Positions 12,181-22,454 of a DNA stretch of 64,000 nt are shown piece after piece. The stretch spans positions 6,696,001 through 6,760,000 of the forward strand of contig OU612068.1 of assembly GCA_914767715.1 (NCBI GenBank), in the 5' to 3' direction. This DNA comes from Membranipora membranacea (taxonomy: Eukaryota > Bryozoa > Gymnolaemata > Cheilostomatida > Membraniporidae). The notes beneath the pieces were generated by a model, which worked only from the letters and a program-made list of their open reading frames with translations, searched no databases and was not told the DNA's origin. The translations under genes were made by a program, and so were the position numbers. Position 1 is the first letter of the stretch; every line of letters starts with the position of its first letter.

Positions 12181-15100
12181 ATGAAGGTCGAAGGCAAAGT
12201 AGTGCTCATTACAGGAGGGACTGGTGGTATGGGTAAAGCATTTGCAAAGGCTGTCCTTGGTGGTAAAGCTTCAGTGGTGAGTTACACTTTAATTTATCTT
12301 ATCAAAAGCCAAGTTATATGGACAACCATTTTCATCATTATGAATGTTTTCATTTTAAACATAATTGTTAATGCTCTTGGATTTTTTCCTCCATAACAAG
12401 AGAAAACTTTCTAATTCCCTTGCTTGATCTACACCAGCAGTGGGCAACCTGCGGCCTTTTTGCCAGTGCTGCCTAATGGGTAATCTTTTGCGGCCTAATT
12501 GTGGCCTTATATCTGTGAAAATCACACATTCAAGTTTTAACTTTGGTCATGTGGATGCCCAAGTATGCATTACGCTCTACAAGCACAATTCATTGTTGGG
12601 ATATAAAAATATCGGCATTCTATATCAACCATGCGCTAAGTTACTTACATGTAGAAAAAAAAAGGAAATTCCCAAGCCATTCTACACAAAAGCATCATAA
12701 ATGTACTGGCGCCTGAAATATTCCAGATTGAATCTCATTTTGATGTATGCAAATCTTTATACTGCACTTCTTGAGCGCCCATCCTGCCCTTTGCCCTACT
12801 GCTCGAAACACTGGGAAACAGCCATGTACACAACTGTTTCCCAGACACAAAACTTCAGTAGATTAGATAAACAAGATGAAGTAGTTCTGTTAAACTGATG
12901 CAGTTGAAAAATCTGATGCTTACTGCAACATAACAATAACATTTTTATAGACACATAAATCTGCTTTAGTTTGTATAAAATACGCAGTGCGAAATAATAC
13001 CTCGCGTTACAAGTTTATGCCGGAAAAATATGTTGTGGCCTTTCGTGTTGATTGTGCATAAAATGTGGCTTTCTTCAAAAAAAGGTTGCCCACCCATGAG
13101 CTACACTGTTTTGATCTTCACTGTTTTCATTTTCACTCTTTGGCTAGTGTACAGTCACTGACTTTGTGGCCTATACATTGTAGGCTACGTAATATTCAAT
13201 TCAACAGCCGTGATGCTCCGCTATGCTTCTTTGCAAACTTGTTCAAGCTATTTTTTTAAACATATTATTGTCAATGCACATGTTCTTAGAATCATTCCCC
13301 CACAACAGGAGCAAACTTTCTACTTCCCCTGCTTGATTTTCACTGTTTAGACCTGACACTATATGGATTTACACTCTTGGGCTAATATACTGTCACTGAC
13401 TTTGTGGCCAATAGTACGTAATATTCAATTCAGCAGCCGCAATGCTATTACTTCTTTTTGAGCTTCTTTATAGGTTTGTCTGGTTGATATCGCAAAAAAC
13501 GGGAATGAGGTCGCAGCTGAGCTTAAAAAAGAATACAGTGATAGCACCGTGCAGTTTTCTCATTGTGATGTCACAGATTATTACAAATTTAAAGGTACGC
13601 AATCCTGCATGAACTTTTTTTAATCTTTATTGGCCTATCTTTCATTTGATTGAATGTTTTTAAATACACTAGCTAACTAGGAACAAAAATTAATTATCAT
13701 ACCAAGTTAAAAAATGTAGGTACTTAAAAATTGTTGTTGATTATCCACACTAATAACACAAATAATAAGGTGGTCAGTACCTTCGGAATCAGGATCAACA
13801 AACTTGGTGTTTTATTTGGAGTCTCCAAAACCGGATAAAGTTGTGTTTTGCCATGTTGTTTTTTCACAATTGGTTGAAAAATGACTTAAACTAAACAAAA
13901 CAAAAACGAGACAAACCAGGCAAACCTCAAGATTCTTTAATTTCAGATTTGAATATTGAAATACAACCGAAAAGTTGATCAAAGCCAATGATGGTGACCT
14001 TGGCTCAGTCTCGTTGTATGGAGATATAATATTTACACAGTGTCAAATACTAAAAATCCAGCCAGCATTATTAATTTTACATTGAATTTTTATGATTTTT
14101 GTTTTGATAAATACAGTTTTTGTTACAGCTGTGTTTGACAAGTTATACAAAGATAACGGTCGCATTGACATAGTCTGTAACTGTGCAGCATTTCTATCTG
14201 ATGACCACCATGTTGAGAATTGTCAAAGATCATTCAGAGTTAATCTTGTAAGTTATGAAAGTACATGTCATCCATTATTTGCATTGGATGTCTCCATATC
14301 TAATCATCATTCTAAACATTTTGATGAGGTTTCAAAATTCCATTCCAATAATTATTTGGATTGATATTGGTATATTGGTATTACCTGTCCTATAGTAGTT
14401 ATTTATGTGGTTGTAACTTTTTATAGATATCTTTTTTTTAATGGCAATCGTATCTGTTTAATACAAACCTAACTGTTGCCTCAGTGTCCGGAAGTTCAAG
14501 TCATTGCATTCATGGTAGCGAGTTGGATGACCCTTATATTTTAATGAGGTGAGACTTTGATAATAGAATTACTGGGAGGTGAGGAAATAGCAGTCAGCCA
14601 TCATTTACCATCAAATTCTTGAAGTTGTGACATTTTCTGTTTAAAGATTACTAGGATCTATGAGAATACATTCAGGAAATTTTTCCCATATAGCGATGGA
14701 AGACACACATATAACTACTAGCATGTTTTCCCCAAACTATGACTGATACCTACATGAATAAGACAGACTTGTGTGTATGCACAGCTTGCACCATCTGCAG
14801 AATCTAGATTCTTTTGCTCATTGTTTTAGGAAGCTGTTTATTGGGGGACTAATCTTGCCACTGAATATATGGATAAGAGAAGCAAAGGAAATGGTGGTGT
14901 CGTGGTGAACATCGCATCCATAACTGGTTGGTAGGCAGTTGTTTGAATCTCATTGAATCTCATTGACTTTTGAATTTCTTTGAATCTCATTGTGACATCG
15001 GTAGCCTGGTAAATAGGGGTTTTTCGATTCCTTTTTCCGTTCGTATTTCATTACCATATGTTTGTATTTCAACACTAAAATATATGCATGTTCCAGAGAG

Positions 15101-18100
15101 GAAAATGGTAATTTACATGCAAAACATTACTTTCACTCAAAAATGAGCATTAATTACAATAATGCTTACAAAATAAGACCAAATCTGGTAGCGTAACACC
15201 AATTGGATGCCAAACTGAACTAACTACACAACTTTGATATTTTATAAATGTCTTCAAAATTTGGAAATTACTGTCCCAAATTGAAGGGAAATAATTCTGA
15301 TCTCTTTGGTTCAACTTAGAATTTTATCAGTTAACATTGCTGTGTTATGCTATTGGTGTGATGCTGTCTGTACTCTACACGTTCTTTGTTTGTCAATTCA
15401 CTACAAATTTTGTCCGCGATGGACAAGAAATCGTTTGTAAGAATTATCTTCCCGAATTGCTATAGAATTCCCTCCATTGACTTTTAGGATAAATAGAGCT
15501 GTACCAACAAAATATAACGCAAGCAAATGCTGACAATCAACACATTGTCATTGTGCTATTGTACCATGCTATCGTACAATATCATATCCCTTTCACCCAA
15601 CTTGCCAAGGAGTCTATGTTACCTCAGTGGCCATGAATTGGGACTACTCAAATCCAACAATACTTGCGTAGTGATTACCTTGCGCTCTAATGTAGATGGA
15701 AGGAGGATAAAAAAATACTGACAGGTAAGCAATCTGTAGCCAAAGTGCGGTCTTAGCTCAGAGTTTTGGTCAGTGCTGGTGGCCTGGCTGGTGCAGGCCC
15801 GTATTTCTAGGGGAGGCAGGGAGGCCTTGCCTCCCTTAGAAAGCTGAATGGAGTGGTCCAAAAATGATATAAATAATTGATTATTTCATGTCTGAATCAG
15901 GTCTTTTGGGATTTCCATTTGCTAATTAAATGCCTTAAAATTGCTTAGTAACAGCACCCCTCCTATTGATGCTTCTGACTAGCCTCGGAATTTTGCCTCT
16001 CCTACCATTTCTTTCTTAACCTTGTTCTTGTTCTTCATCTCATTGTTGATAGCAGTAATTGATAACCAGAGAATTCTTGCTCACATTTCCTGCCTCAGCT
16101 GAGGCCATGAACCTGATCTGTCAGTTTCACTTCCTATAGAGTAAACAAGAGGCACGTCTGTTGATCACAATTAAAGATTCTCAATCATCAAAGGCTAAAA
16201 AATGTTGGAATATCAGTTGAAATGATTCAACTGCCAATTTGAGTTAGTATGTCAAGGGCTGATGTCATTATTTCACCTAATTTGAATGCATCCCTTAAAA
16301 AGGACAATCTGTTTGGGAAAACTATTTGCCGACCAGGTAATCACTCTGATATGTAGCCTCAATCTATAATCTTTGAGCTATACAGACTACATCACCTCAA
16401 ATATCCAAGACCTGTATCAATAGCAATTGATTACCCAGCGTCAATTTTCCGTAAACAAGTTTTTGATATATGCAAGTTTATCAAAGAATTCAATTTGGAA
16501 ATTACCGATTTAATTAGATGAGTATTTGTGAGCGCTTGAAAGTCATTGAAGATGAATAATGGGCTTGAGATGCGGCAAAATGTATCCTACTTGCGCAAAA
16601 AAGCTTACTTTCCATACGAGTATTTATGAATACTTGGAAATCATTTAAGACGAATAATGAGCTTGAGATGCGTTAAAATTTATCCATCTTACACAATAAA
16701 GCCTATCTTCCAACCAGTCTGCAGCGACTCATGACAGGTTTGGTGGATGTTTTGCGGAGAGAAAATTTGCTTGACTGGTCTTCAAAGCATAATTTTAAAT
16801 TTTATGGGACACTTTTTTGCTACTTTGTCCTACTTTATTAGCTTTATAATGTCTCACAACCTTGGCATGAGCTTTTGAGAACTTGGCACTCCTCGAAGAC
16901 TGGTATATGGAGCCGAGTATACAAACAATAACCCTCGCAGGCCTGTAGTTCTAGGGGAGACAAAAGAGGCACTACCTTCCCTAAAAAGCTAATTACAAAT
17001 AGCCTAAAACACTATAATTGAATAAAACCTCATCATCGTCAACAGTTGTGTGCCGATTAGCTACACCACCTCCTGCCCCTCATGAAGGATTTATTAACGG
17101 GATCAGACATAGGTGTGGGTATTCAGAACGTTTGAGAAAAGTGCAATGGAGTGGACATGTGTTTGAAGAGTATATCATGGGTACAATATACAATCGGATA
17201 TGATGTGGCCTCACCAGCGTTGGTTGTTGTTTGGAATAGTCTGATATGTTTAGGCCTTGCTTGTGGTGGTGGTAGCTTAGAACTTTTTGATAGACAACTA
17301 TAAGATTCTACATCAAAACCAATATATTGGCCATAAATTTATTCTGCTTGGAGATTGTAATATTATTTGGAATTCCTCATCAACCGAAAAAACACATTTA
17401 GAGCAGAGCTTTATGTCTGCAGGGCTTTTACAGCAAGTTAATGGGATTTCATACATTAGCCATTTAGGGAGAGAAAGCGTATTAGACCATAACTATGTGA
17501 AAATAGACAGTTTTCTGAGCTCTTATTTATGCCTCAATTTGGAGTTGTCCTCTCTCCAGTTTGGTACTTTTAACCCACGCCGCATAGGAAAAACCTGTTG
17601 AAAGAGGGTTATCTTGAAAACCACTTATGTTAGGATAAAAAATGATTTTTGATTCAGAATCTGCACCATTGAAAATAATCCAAATTGACTATCCGAATAC
17701 CAAAAATCATTTTTATAGTCACATAACCAGTTTTCAAGATAACCCTTATTAGCACGTTTTTCCTATGCGGCACGTGTTAAAAGTACCAAACTGGAAAGAG
17801 TACAACTCCTCAAATTATAGCTCAGAAAACTGTCTATTTGGAATCACTTCCCTACGCTACTGCTGATAGACGCAGTGGCTTATCAATACAGGTAAACAGG
17901 GTCGAACTTGATCTAATTTCAATCATGCCTGAGAAACATTAGCTGAATTCAAGTTTCAAAGATTTGATTTAAGATGCTAAATTTACATTATAATTTGTAG
18001 GTCTCGCGCCTTATGGTGAATGTATAGTGTACGCTACTACTAAACATGGAGTGGTCGCATTGAGTAGATCCGCGGCGGTAGGTTGATCCACATCATCTAT

Positions 18101-19102
18101 TCACAAAAATATTTCTGGTTTGTAATTTACTTCGTGTTGTGTACCAAGGAGTAAAAGGGTGAAAAGAGAAAATATTCTGATTTGACCTCTATTTAACATA
18201 ATGACATTTCCTGTGCCCTATGATCTGGATGGAGTGCTTAAATTTATGAAAGAAGATGTTTCTCTATAGTGATACTAACTAAGTTGTATTATGCAAATGA
18301 TGTCAAATATGATACGCCAGTTTTTAAGTTTAACAAACTGCCTTGGTCAACTTGGATTGGTAGGGCTAATTCTTGCAGAAATTATTTTGGCACTGGATCA
18401 AGAATTATTCAAATTTACAAAAATTCAGCTGATAAAGGGAGGCTGAACAGTTGTCGTTCTTTTTTTCAGTTGAATTATGATTTGACTGGAATAAAAGTTT
18501 GTACTCTGTGTCCAGGACCCACTGAAACAGCATTACTCGATGTCCTCCCAGGTAATGCTAATTTATCAAATATCTTTGTTATGATCAGCAACAGATCATA
18601 TTCAACCTGATGGCTGTGCGAATTTTCTGCTCTACAAGATTAGGATACCTGCTATACACTGTCATGAAAACTTGTCAAATGGTGGTAGTGGCATTTTGTC
18701 ATTTGCCGCTCTCTCGAAAGAAATATTCTCACACACGTTCACATATAGCCTGGGATTCAGGCCAACAACAACAACAAACCAACACACCCAACCTGAGTAG
18801 ATAACTGCAAAATGTTGGACTGAATCCCAGTCTAGTCCACATAATATTCGCTCTATTTGATTGGGAATTACTTCCTATTTGTTCCAGGTTTTCGTGAAGC
18901 AGTCCCTAAAGAAGAAATTATGATGCCAGACTTTGTTGCTAAAGCATTCATGCAGTTGGTAGAGGATGAGAATTCAAATGGTGCTGTCATGAAAGTTACT
19001 TCTCAAGATGGTACTACCTTTGTTGACTACCCTCCTCAAATGCAAGGCTCCAGCTTCAGATTAGTTGAACCAAAAGTAATAACCGATGCTTCAGGCTTAT
19101 AG
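12181..19102 (+). CDS. HPGD-like: HPGD-like short-chain dehydrogenase, copy B (complete)
   Basis: Seven exons: 12181-12276, 13474-13594, 14129-14247, 14830-14926, 18001-18077, 18470-18551, 18888-19102. They sum to 807 nt, giving 268 residues (human HPGD has 266), with phases 0,1,0,1,0,1. The ATG opens the exon carrying the Rossmann motif ITGGTGGMGKA (T11-G18). Asp37 (CLVD) should bind the NAD ribose. Catalytic Ser142 (NIAS), Tyr155 and Lys159 (VYATTK) are present. The cofactor-loop NNAG is altered to N90-C-A-A, so stability or cofactor binding may be weakened. The family oxidises 15-hydroxy prostaglandins with NAD in the cytosol; the substrate here is unproven. The exon-4 donor is a weak GTTGGT. 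Intron 1 carries a hAT-like MITE and intron 4 (3.1 kb) a foldback. It could be an active enzyme with modified cofactor binding. Confidence 0.88.
12350..13445 (+). repeat. Tandem duplication inside copy B intron 1
   Basis: The segment with aactttctaattcccttgc plus, after the hAT element, cactgactttgtggcc..acgtaatattcaattca (12350-12434 and 13099-13230) recurs at about 13255-13445. The hAT-like element therefore inserted into the first copy after, or at the time of, the duplication. Confidence 0.6.
12435..13098. mobile_element. hAT-like non-autonomous element in copy B intron 1
   Basis: The 15-bp ends CAGCAGTGGGCAACC and, inverted, CATGGGTGGGCAACC resemble hAT termini. They are flanked by 8-bp direct repeats ATCTACAC (12427-12434) and AGCTACAC (13099-13106), matching at seven of eight positions; 8 bp is the hAT target-duplication length. 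The roughly 660-bp interior has no transposase. The element interrupts one copy of a locally duplicated intron segment. Confidence 0.75.
14927..18000 (+). other. Long intron 4 of copy B and its repeats
   Basis: This 3.1-kb intron has no extra exon. It contains a tgaatctcat run (14942-14990) and a related pair of segments at 15793-15850 and 16937-16990 (gcaggcc.gta.ttctagggg). It also has a tandem pair with a period near 98 bp (16521-16715, agtcattgaagatgaataat type) and the foldback at 17501-17839. Confidence 0.6.
17501..17839. mobile_element. Foldback element in copy B intron 4
   Basis: aaatagacagttttctgagc at 17501 matches inverted sequence ending at 17839. The arms of about 130-145 bp include agtttggtacttttaac/gttaaaagtaccaaact and the cgcataggaaaaac/gtttttcctatgcg pair. 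Short spacer, no coding capacity. Confidence 0.8.
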
Positions 19103-19536
19103 GTTGGGCTTGTTAATGAGGTGCAAGGCTTTTAACTAAGATATGCAACTGTGTCATAATGCTTGTGACTGAGGCAAGAGATTGTTCCAACATATCTTTT
19201 GTGGACTCAAAGCCGGGACAAAATTTTTATAATACTGACAAGAGGCATGAGGCTTATAACTGTGTCAACCTGCCCTGTCATATGATCCATATTTGGACAT
19301 CACCATAAAGGACTCTACATTACTTTTATCTTTAAATCTGCATAAAGCTATTTAGTTAAAGTTTAGACTTTGTGTCCTGCCAACAACAATAACGAAACTA
19401 ATTGATGTGATTTGTATGGCTTTATTCTAGCGGTCAAATTATGAGAAAACATTATGTCATGTTTTTGCAGTTTTTGCAGATTTGCTAAATAAAAGTGATG
19501 ATCAACGGTCAAATGGCTCAACGGTCAATCAGTCAT
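18053..19536 (+). repeat. Segment duplicated from or to copy A (1-1500)
   Basis: Positions 18053-19536 align with 1-1500 across two introns, two exons and the 3' flank with few changes. The largest difference is about 20 bp present in A near 209-229 and absent from B near 18257. Similarity stops at agtcat in both copies. Confidence 0.9.
19488..19493 (+). other. Polyadenylation signal, copy B
   Basis: AATAAA about 385 bp after the stop codon, conserved with copy A. Confidence 0.5.
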
Positions 19537-19954
19537 AAATAAGTTCTGATATCAGTATTGCTTGTCAAATAAAAGTTGTCCTCATATAAAATACATTGAA
19601 GATTATTGATCAAGTTATTTAAACGTCAGATTCATACAACGTCTTTGAAGCCAAAGAGCTAGCATCTCATTCGGAGGTGGCACTAGTGTAGATTTGGTTG
19701 TGTAGTGTAGGTTTCAGCCTCATCACATGTCCAATCATATTTTCTTTAGGCACTTGGTCTGTAAAGCCCCTCCCAATGCTCATGGAACACCATCATCTTT
19801 TTTACTCCTCTAACGAATAGTGAGTTTGACGGAATTTTCCTATGCAATCTTTCCAGCTTTTTTCCCTGGAATATATTTTTCAACAGTGTACCTAGTAAAA
19901 GTGTATTGGCTATTTGGAATGCACGGAAATAGAATTTTTTTTTAATGTGGGTTG

Positions 19955-20160
19955 AAATCGCAAGTCTGTCTCTGTCCGAAGACTGAGAAATAAAGGTGCC
20001 TTAAAAGCGCGGCTGCCATATTCGGCGCCAAGTTGCTCTCAGTTTGTAGGCAGGTCAGAGCTCTGCGGTGGGATTCGCACTCGAGACCTCCAACACTTGC
20101 ACGTTAGAGAGCATGCACTCTAACCAACTGTGATACCTCATACTCCTGTCTCAGATACAC
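19955..20160 (-). repeat. tRNA-derived SINE
   Basis: On the minus strand an A-box-like TTGGTTAGAGTGC and a B-box-like GTGCGAATCCC lie near 20045-20130, followed by a body that includes a segment (gtccgaagactgagaaataa) also present at 27057-27170. Two copies with shared body and tRNA-like head indicate a SINE family. Confidence 0.6.
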
Positions 20161-20532
20161 CAACCCCCTCGTTCAACCAGTTAACATATTTGCAAAAAAA
20201 ACCCTCATAGCTTGAATTGTGTATGTATAACTCTCTGAATGTGTGTAGAGATTTCACTTCATGGTGATCATCTGCACTGTCAAAGATGGCTGACATTAAA
20301 ATTCCCGTGTAGGAGTTGTCTTAACAGATATCAATGTGGGCACGACTCTCAACGACATAACACCTTTTTTCTCCATACAATACAGAGAGTTTATGAGTAA
20401 CACGAAATAAGAGAACGATGACTGATAAACTATGTCAGTGACTCAAATGATATTTAAAATATAATGGAAGCAGTGTATGTAGTAGTAGTACCTTACAGTC
20501 AATACATTCCATTTTGATTTTCACGTCCAGCT

Positions 20533-20635
20533 ACGGTTGAACAAAACCGCCAATTTTTCTCACATAATATCCCCAGTGCCTGTAATTATGGCTACTTTTG
20601 AGTGGCGGAAGAATTGGTGGTTTTGGTCAACTGTA
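20533..20635. mobile_element. Short MITE with exact 8-bp target duplication
   Basis: Imperfect inverted arms of about 28 bp (acggttgaacaaaaccgcc and ggtggttttggtcaactgt) surround a core of about 45 bp. GTCCAGCT occurs directly on both sides (20525-20532 and 20636-20643). An 8-bp duplication suits hAT or P-type transposases. Confidence 0.75.
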
Positions 20636-20911
20636 GTCCAGCTGTGTAATCAACAGAAGCATTCCCAGACAATAGCACCTGTTTAGGTTTACTAGCATTC
20701 TGATTACAACTTTCCTGTCAGGTCTTCTCAGTGTGATGTTGGAGCCACTTAAATCTGTAACTAGTACCGGCACAGTTTAATTGAGAAAATAGACCGAATG
20801 ACATTTGGTCTATATTCCCAATAATTGGGTCAATGATGTGTGTTATTGCTGGTTATCTCCCCAGATCTTGTTTATAGTAGTATAATTTATAGACAATGCT
20901 GGTTAAAAGCC

Positions 20912-20983
20912 TAGCAGAGAGTGGTTTCGATCCACCGACCTCTGGGTTATGGGCCCAGCACACTTCCACTGCGCCACTCTGCT
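20912..20983 (-). tRNA. tRNA-iMet: Initiator tRNA-Met (CAT)
   Basis: A 72-nt gene reading AGCAGAGTGGCGCAGTGG at its 5' end, with anticodon loop CCCATAA, anticodon stem CTGGG/CCCAG and T-loop ATCGAAA. The A1:T72 end pair, three G-C pairs next to the anticodon loop and the T-loop A's are eukaryotic initiator hallmarks. One D-stem C is replaced by T, giving a tolerable G-U pair. A minus-strand T4 terminator lies at 20905-20908. There are no introns. Confidence 0.93.
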
Positions 20984-21419
20984 CTTGTTGAAGCAATGGT
21001 AGACACGATAAAAATGATATGTTGTCAAAATTAATATATTTATTGGTGATGGAGTTATCCTCTGTTTCTGTCTGAGCAGATAAATCCCGGATGATTTATT
21101 TTATAACCCTCACAAAGTGTTTATCACTTTGGCAGAATTATAAAATTTATAATTTTTACAAAGGCCTTTTTTTCAATGATACATTTTTGTTATTGCAGCA
21201 TCATCTTAATACAATGTATAGTTGCATACCATCACTACAATGAGTCCGTAATATTGCTAATAGCCTAATGTAGCTGTAATTTAAAGACCTCAAACCTAAT
21301 GCTTTTTATCGATGTGCCTTATCACTGTTGTACACTCTCGAAAAATAAAAAACTGTACATTGTCACCAATGTTATCATATTAGAACAAAAAACACTTTAT
21401 ATGCATAGACAGTTATATT
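20984..21419. other. Intergenic, nothing recognised
   Basis: AT-rich sequence between the tRNA and a possible small gene. No repeat or coding signal stands out. Confidence 0.35.
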
Positions 21420-22454
21420 ATGATATCATTGCATGTTGTTGATTTCGTATTTGAAGGAAAGCCAGACATATCTGAGTTATCCATATTTCCAGGCAGCTCT
21501 TTTTTTATATCAAGCAGCACTCATAGTTCTGTAGAACTCGATGACAATGAGTACATACCAATTTGTGATACAGGGGATGATACCAGGTCTTTTCAGGTGA
21601 GGAAAATTCCACCTTAGTGTTACAGATTTTTGTGGTTATGAGCAGAAAATTCAGAACTGAGACGACTATGCTGGACATTGGTGCACTCTTGCTGTTGATG
21701 TATTATTCAGGTGTCTGGGAATGTAGAATGAGCCACCAAAGGTCAAACTGTTAAATATGTTAATGTTAGAATATTCAGGAGCGGGTTTAACTCCTAACCT
21801 GATTTTTTAGCAACATGAGGAAGAAGTGAGCTCAACGTGATCGGAGGATCAGTCTTATGCTGCATCTTTTTATAGAGAAGACAGTTCTATGCCAGCAAAA
21901 AGGGAAATTTTCACTTCTTAAGTTTATAAAAGTTGGATCAGAAACAAATAAAGGGTGCGATCTCTTTGATTTGTAGGATTAGACATTTAATGTGTTAAGT
22001 GTGAGACAGACAGACTTGCTATTCTTTAGTTTAGATGATCCTTAGTTAAAGTACGTGAACTACTTCTTTTTTCGGAAAAAAATAGAAGGAAAATAAGCGG
22101 AGTTCTCGAACATGAACTAGACTTTTCTGAGCGGAGCTTATTAGTAATGCTATTGGCTTCTCGAAAAAAGCCAAAGAGAAACAGTTTACAACGGACGCAA
22201 TCGATTACAGCTCCTATCAGTCATAGGTTAAACATTTACTGAAGTCAATAGCTGTCTCAATTCTTTGTTTAGTCAAAAGCTGTTGCTAAAAAGTCTACTA
22301 TCAATATTATGCAGTTTGCATTTAGAACTTAGTGAAAACGTAAACCTGACGCTGTGACTAAACTTCTCTTTTGCAGGATACAAAACTGATCCCAGATATA
22401 AATGCATCGTATAGAATCCATTTTGCCTTTAGCATCAAAGGAAGACCTAAGTGA
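21420..22454 (+). CDS. Possible two-exon end of an unrecognised gene
   Basis: Candidate exons are 21420-21596, ending CAG|GTGAGG, and 22377-22454, preceded by the strong acceptor cttctcttttgcag. Both join in phase 0 and give up to 84 residues ending DTKLIPDINAS...GRPK before TGA. The first exon encodes a segment rich in Ser, Asp and Glu (SVELDDNEYIPICDTGDD). The frame is open upstream of the ATG, so this may be the 3' end of a longer gene and not a complete one. An AATAAA lies at 22794-22799. I do not recognise the protein. Support is only splice-site quality plus frame agreement; chance is possible. Confidence 0.3.

Noticed and set aside
15557-15581. Palindrome TATTGTAC ... GTACAATA
   Set aside because: No flanking direct repeat.
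17287-17601. A 104-residue open frame with GDCN resembling an endonuclease motif
   Set aside because: It overlaps one arm of a foldback element and no other endonuclease or reverse-transcriptase motif follows.
20789-20813. Palindrome ATAGACCGAATG-a-CATTTGGTCTAT
   Set aside because: Good arms, but no matching direct repeat on its two sides, so not counted in the mini-palindrome class.
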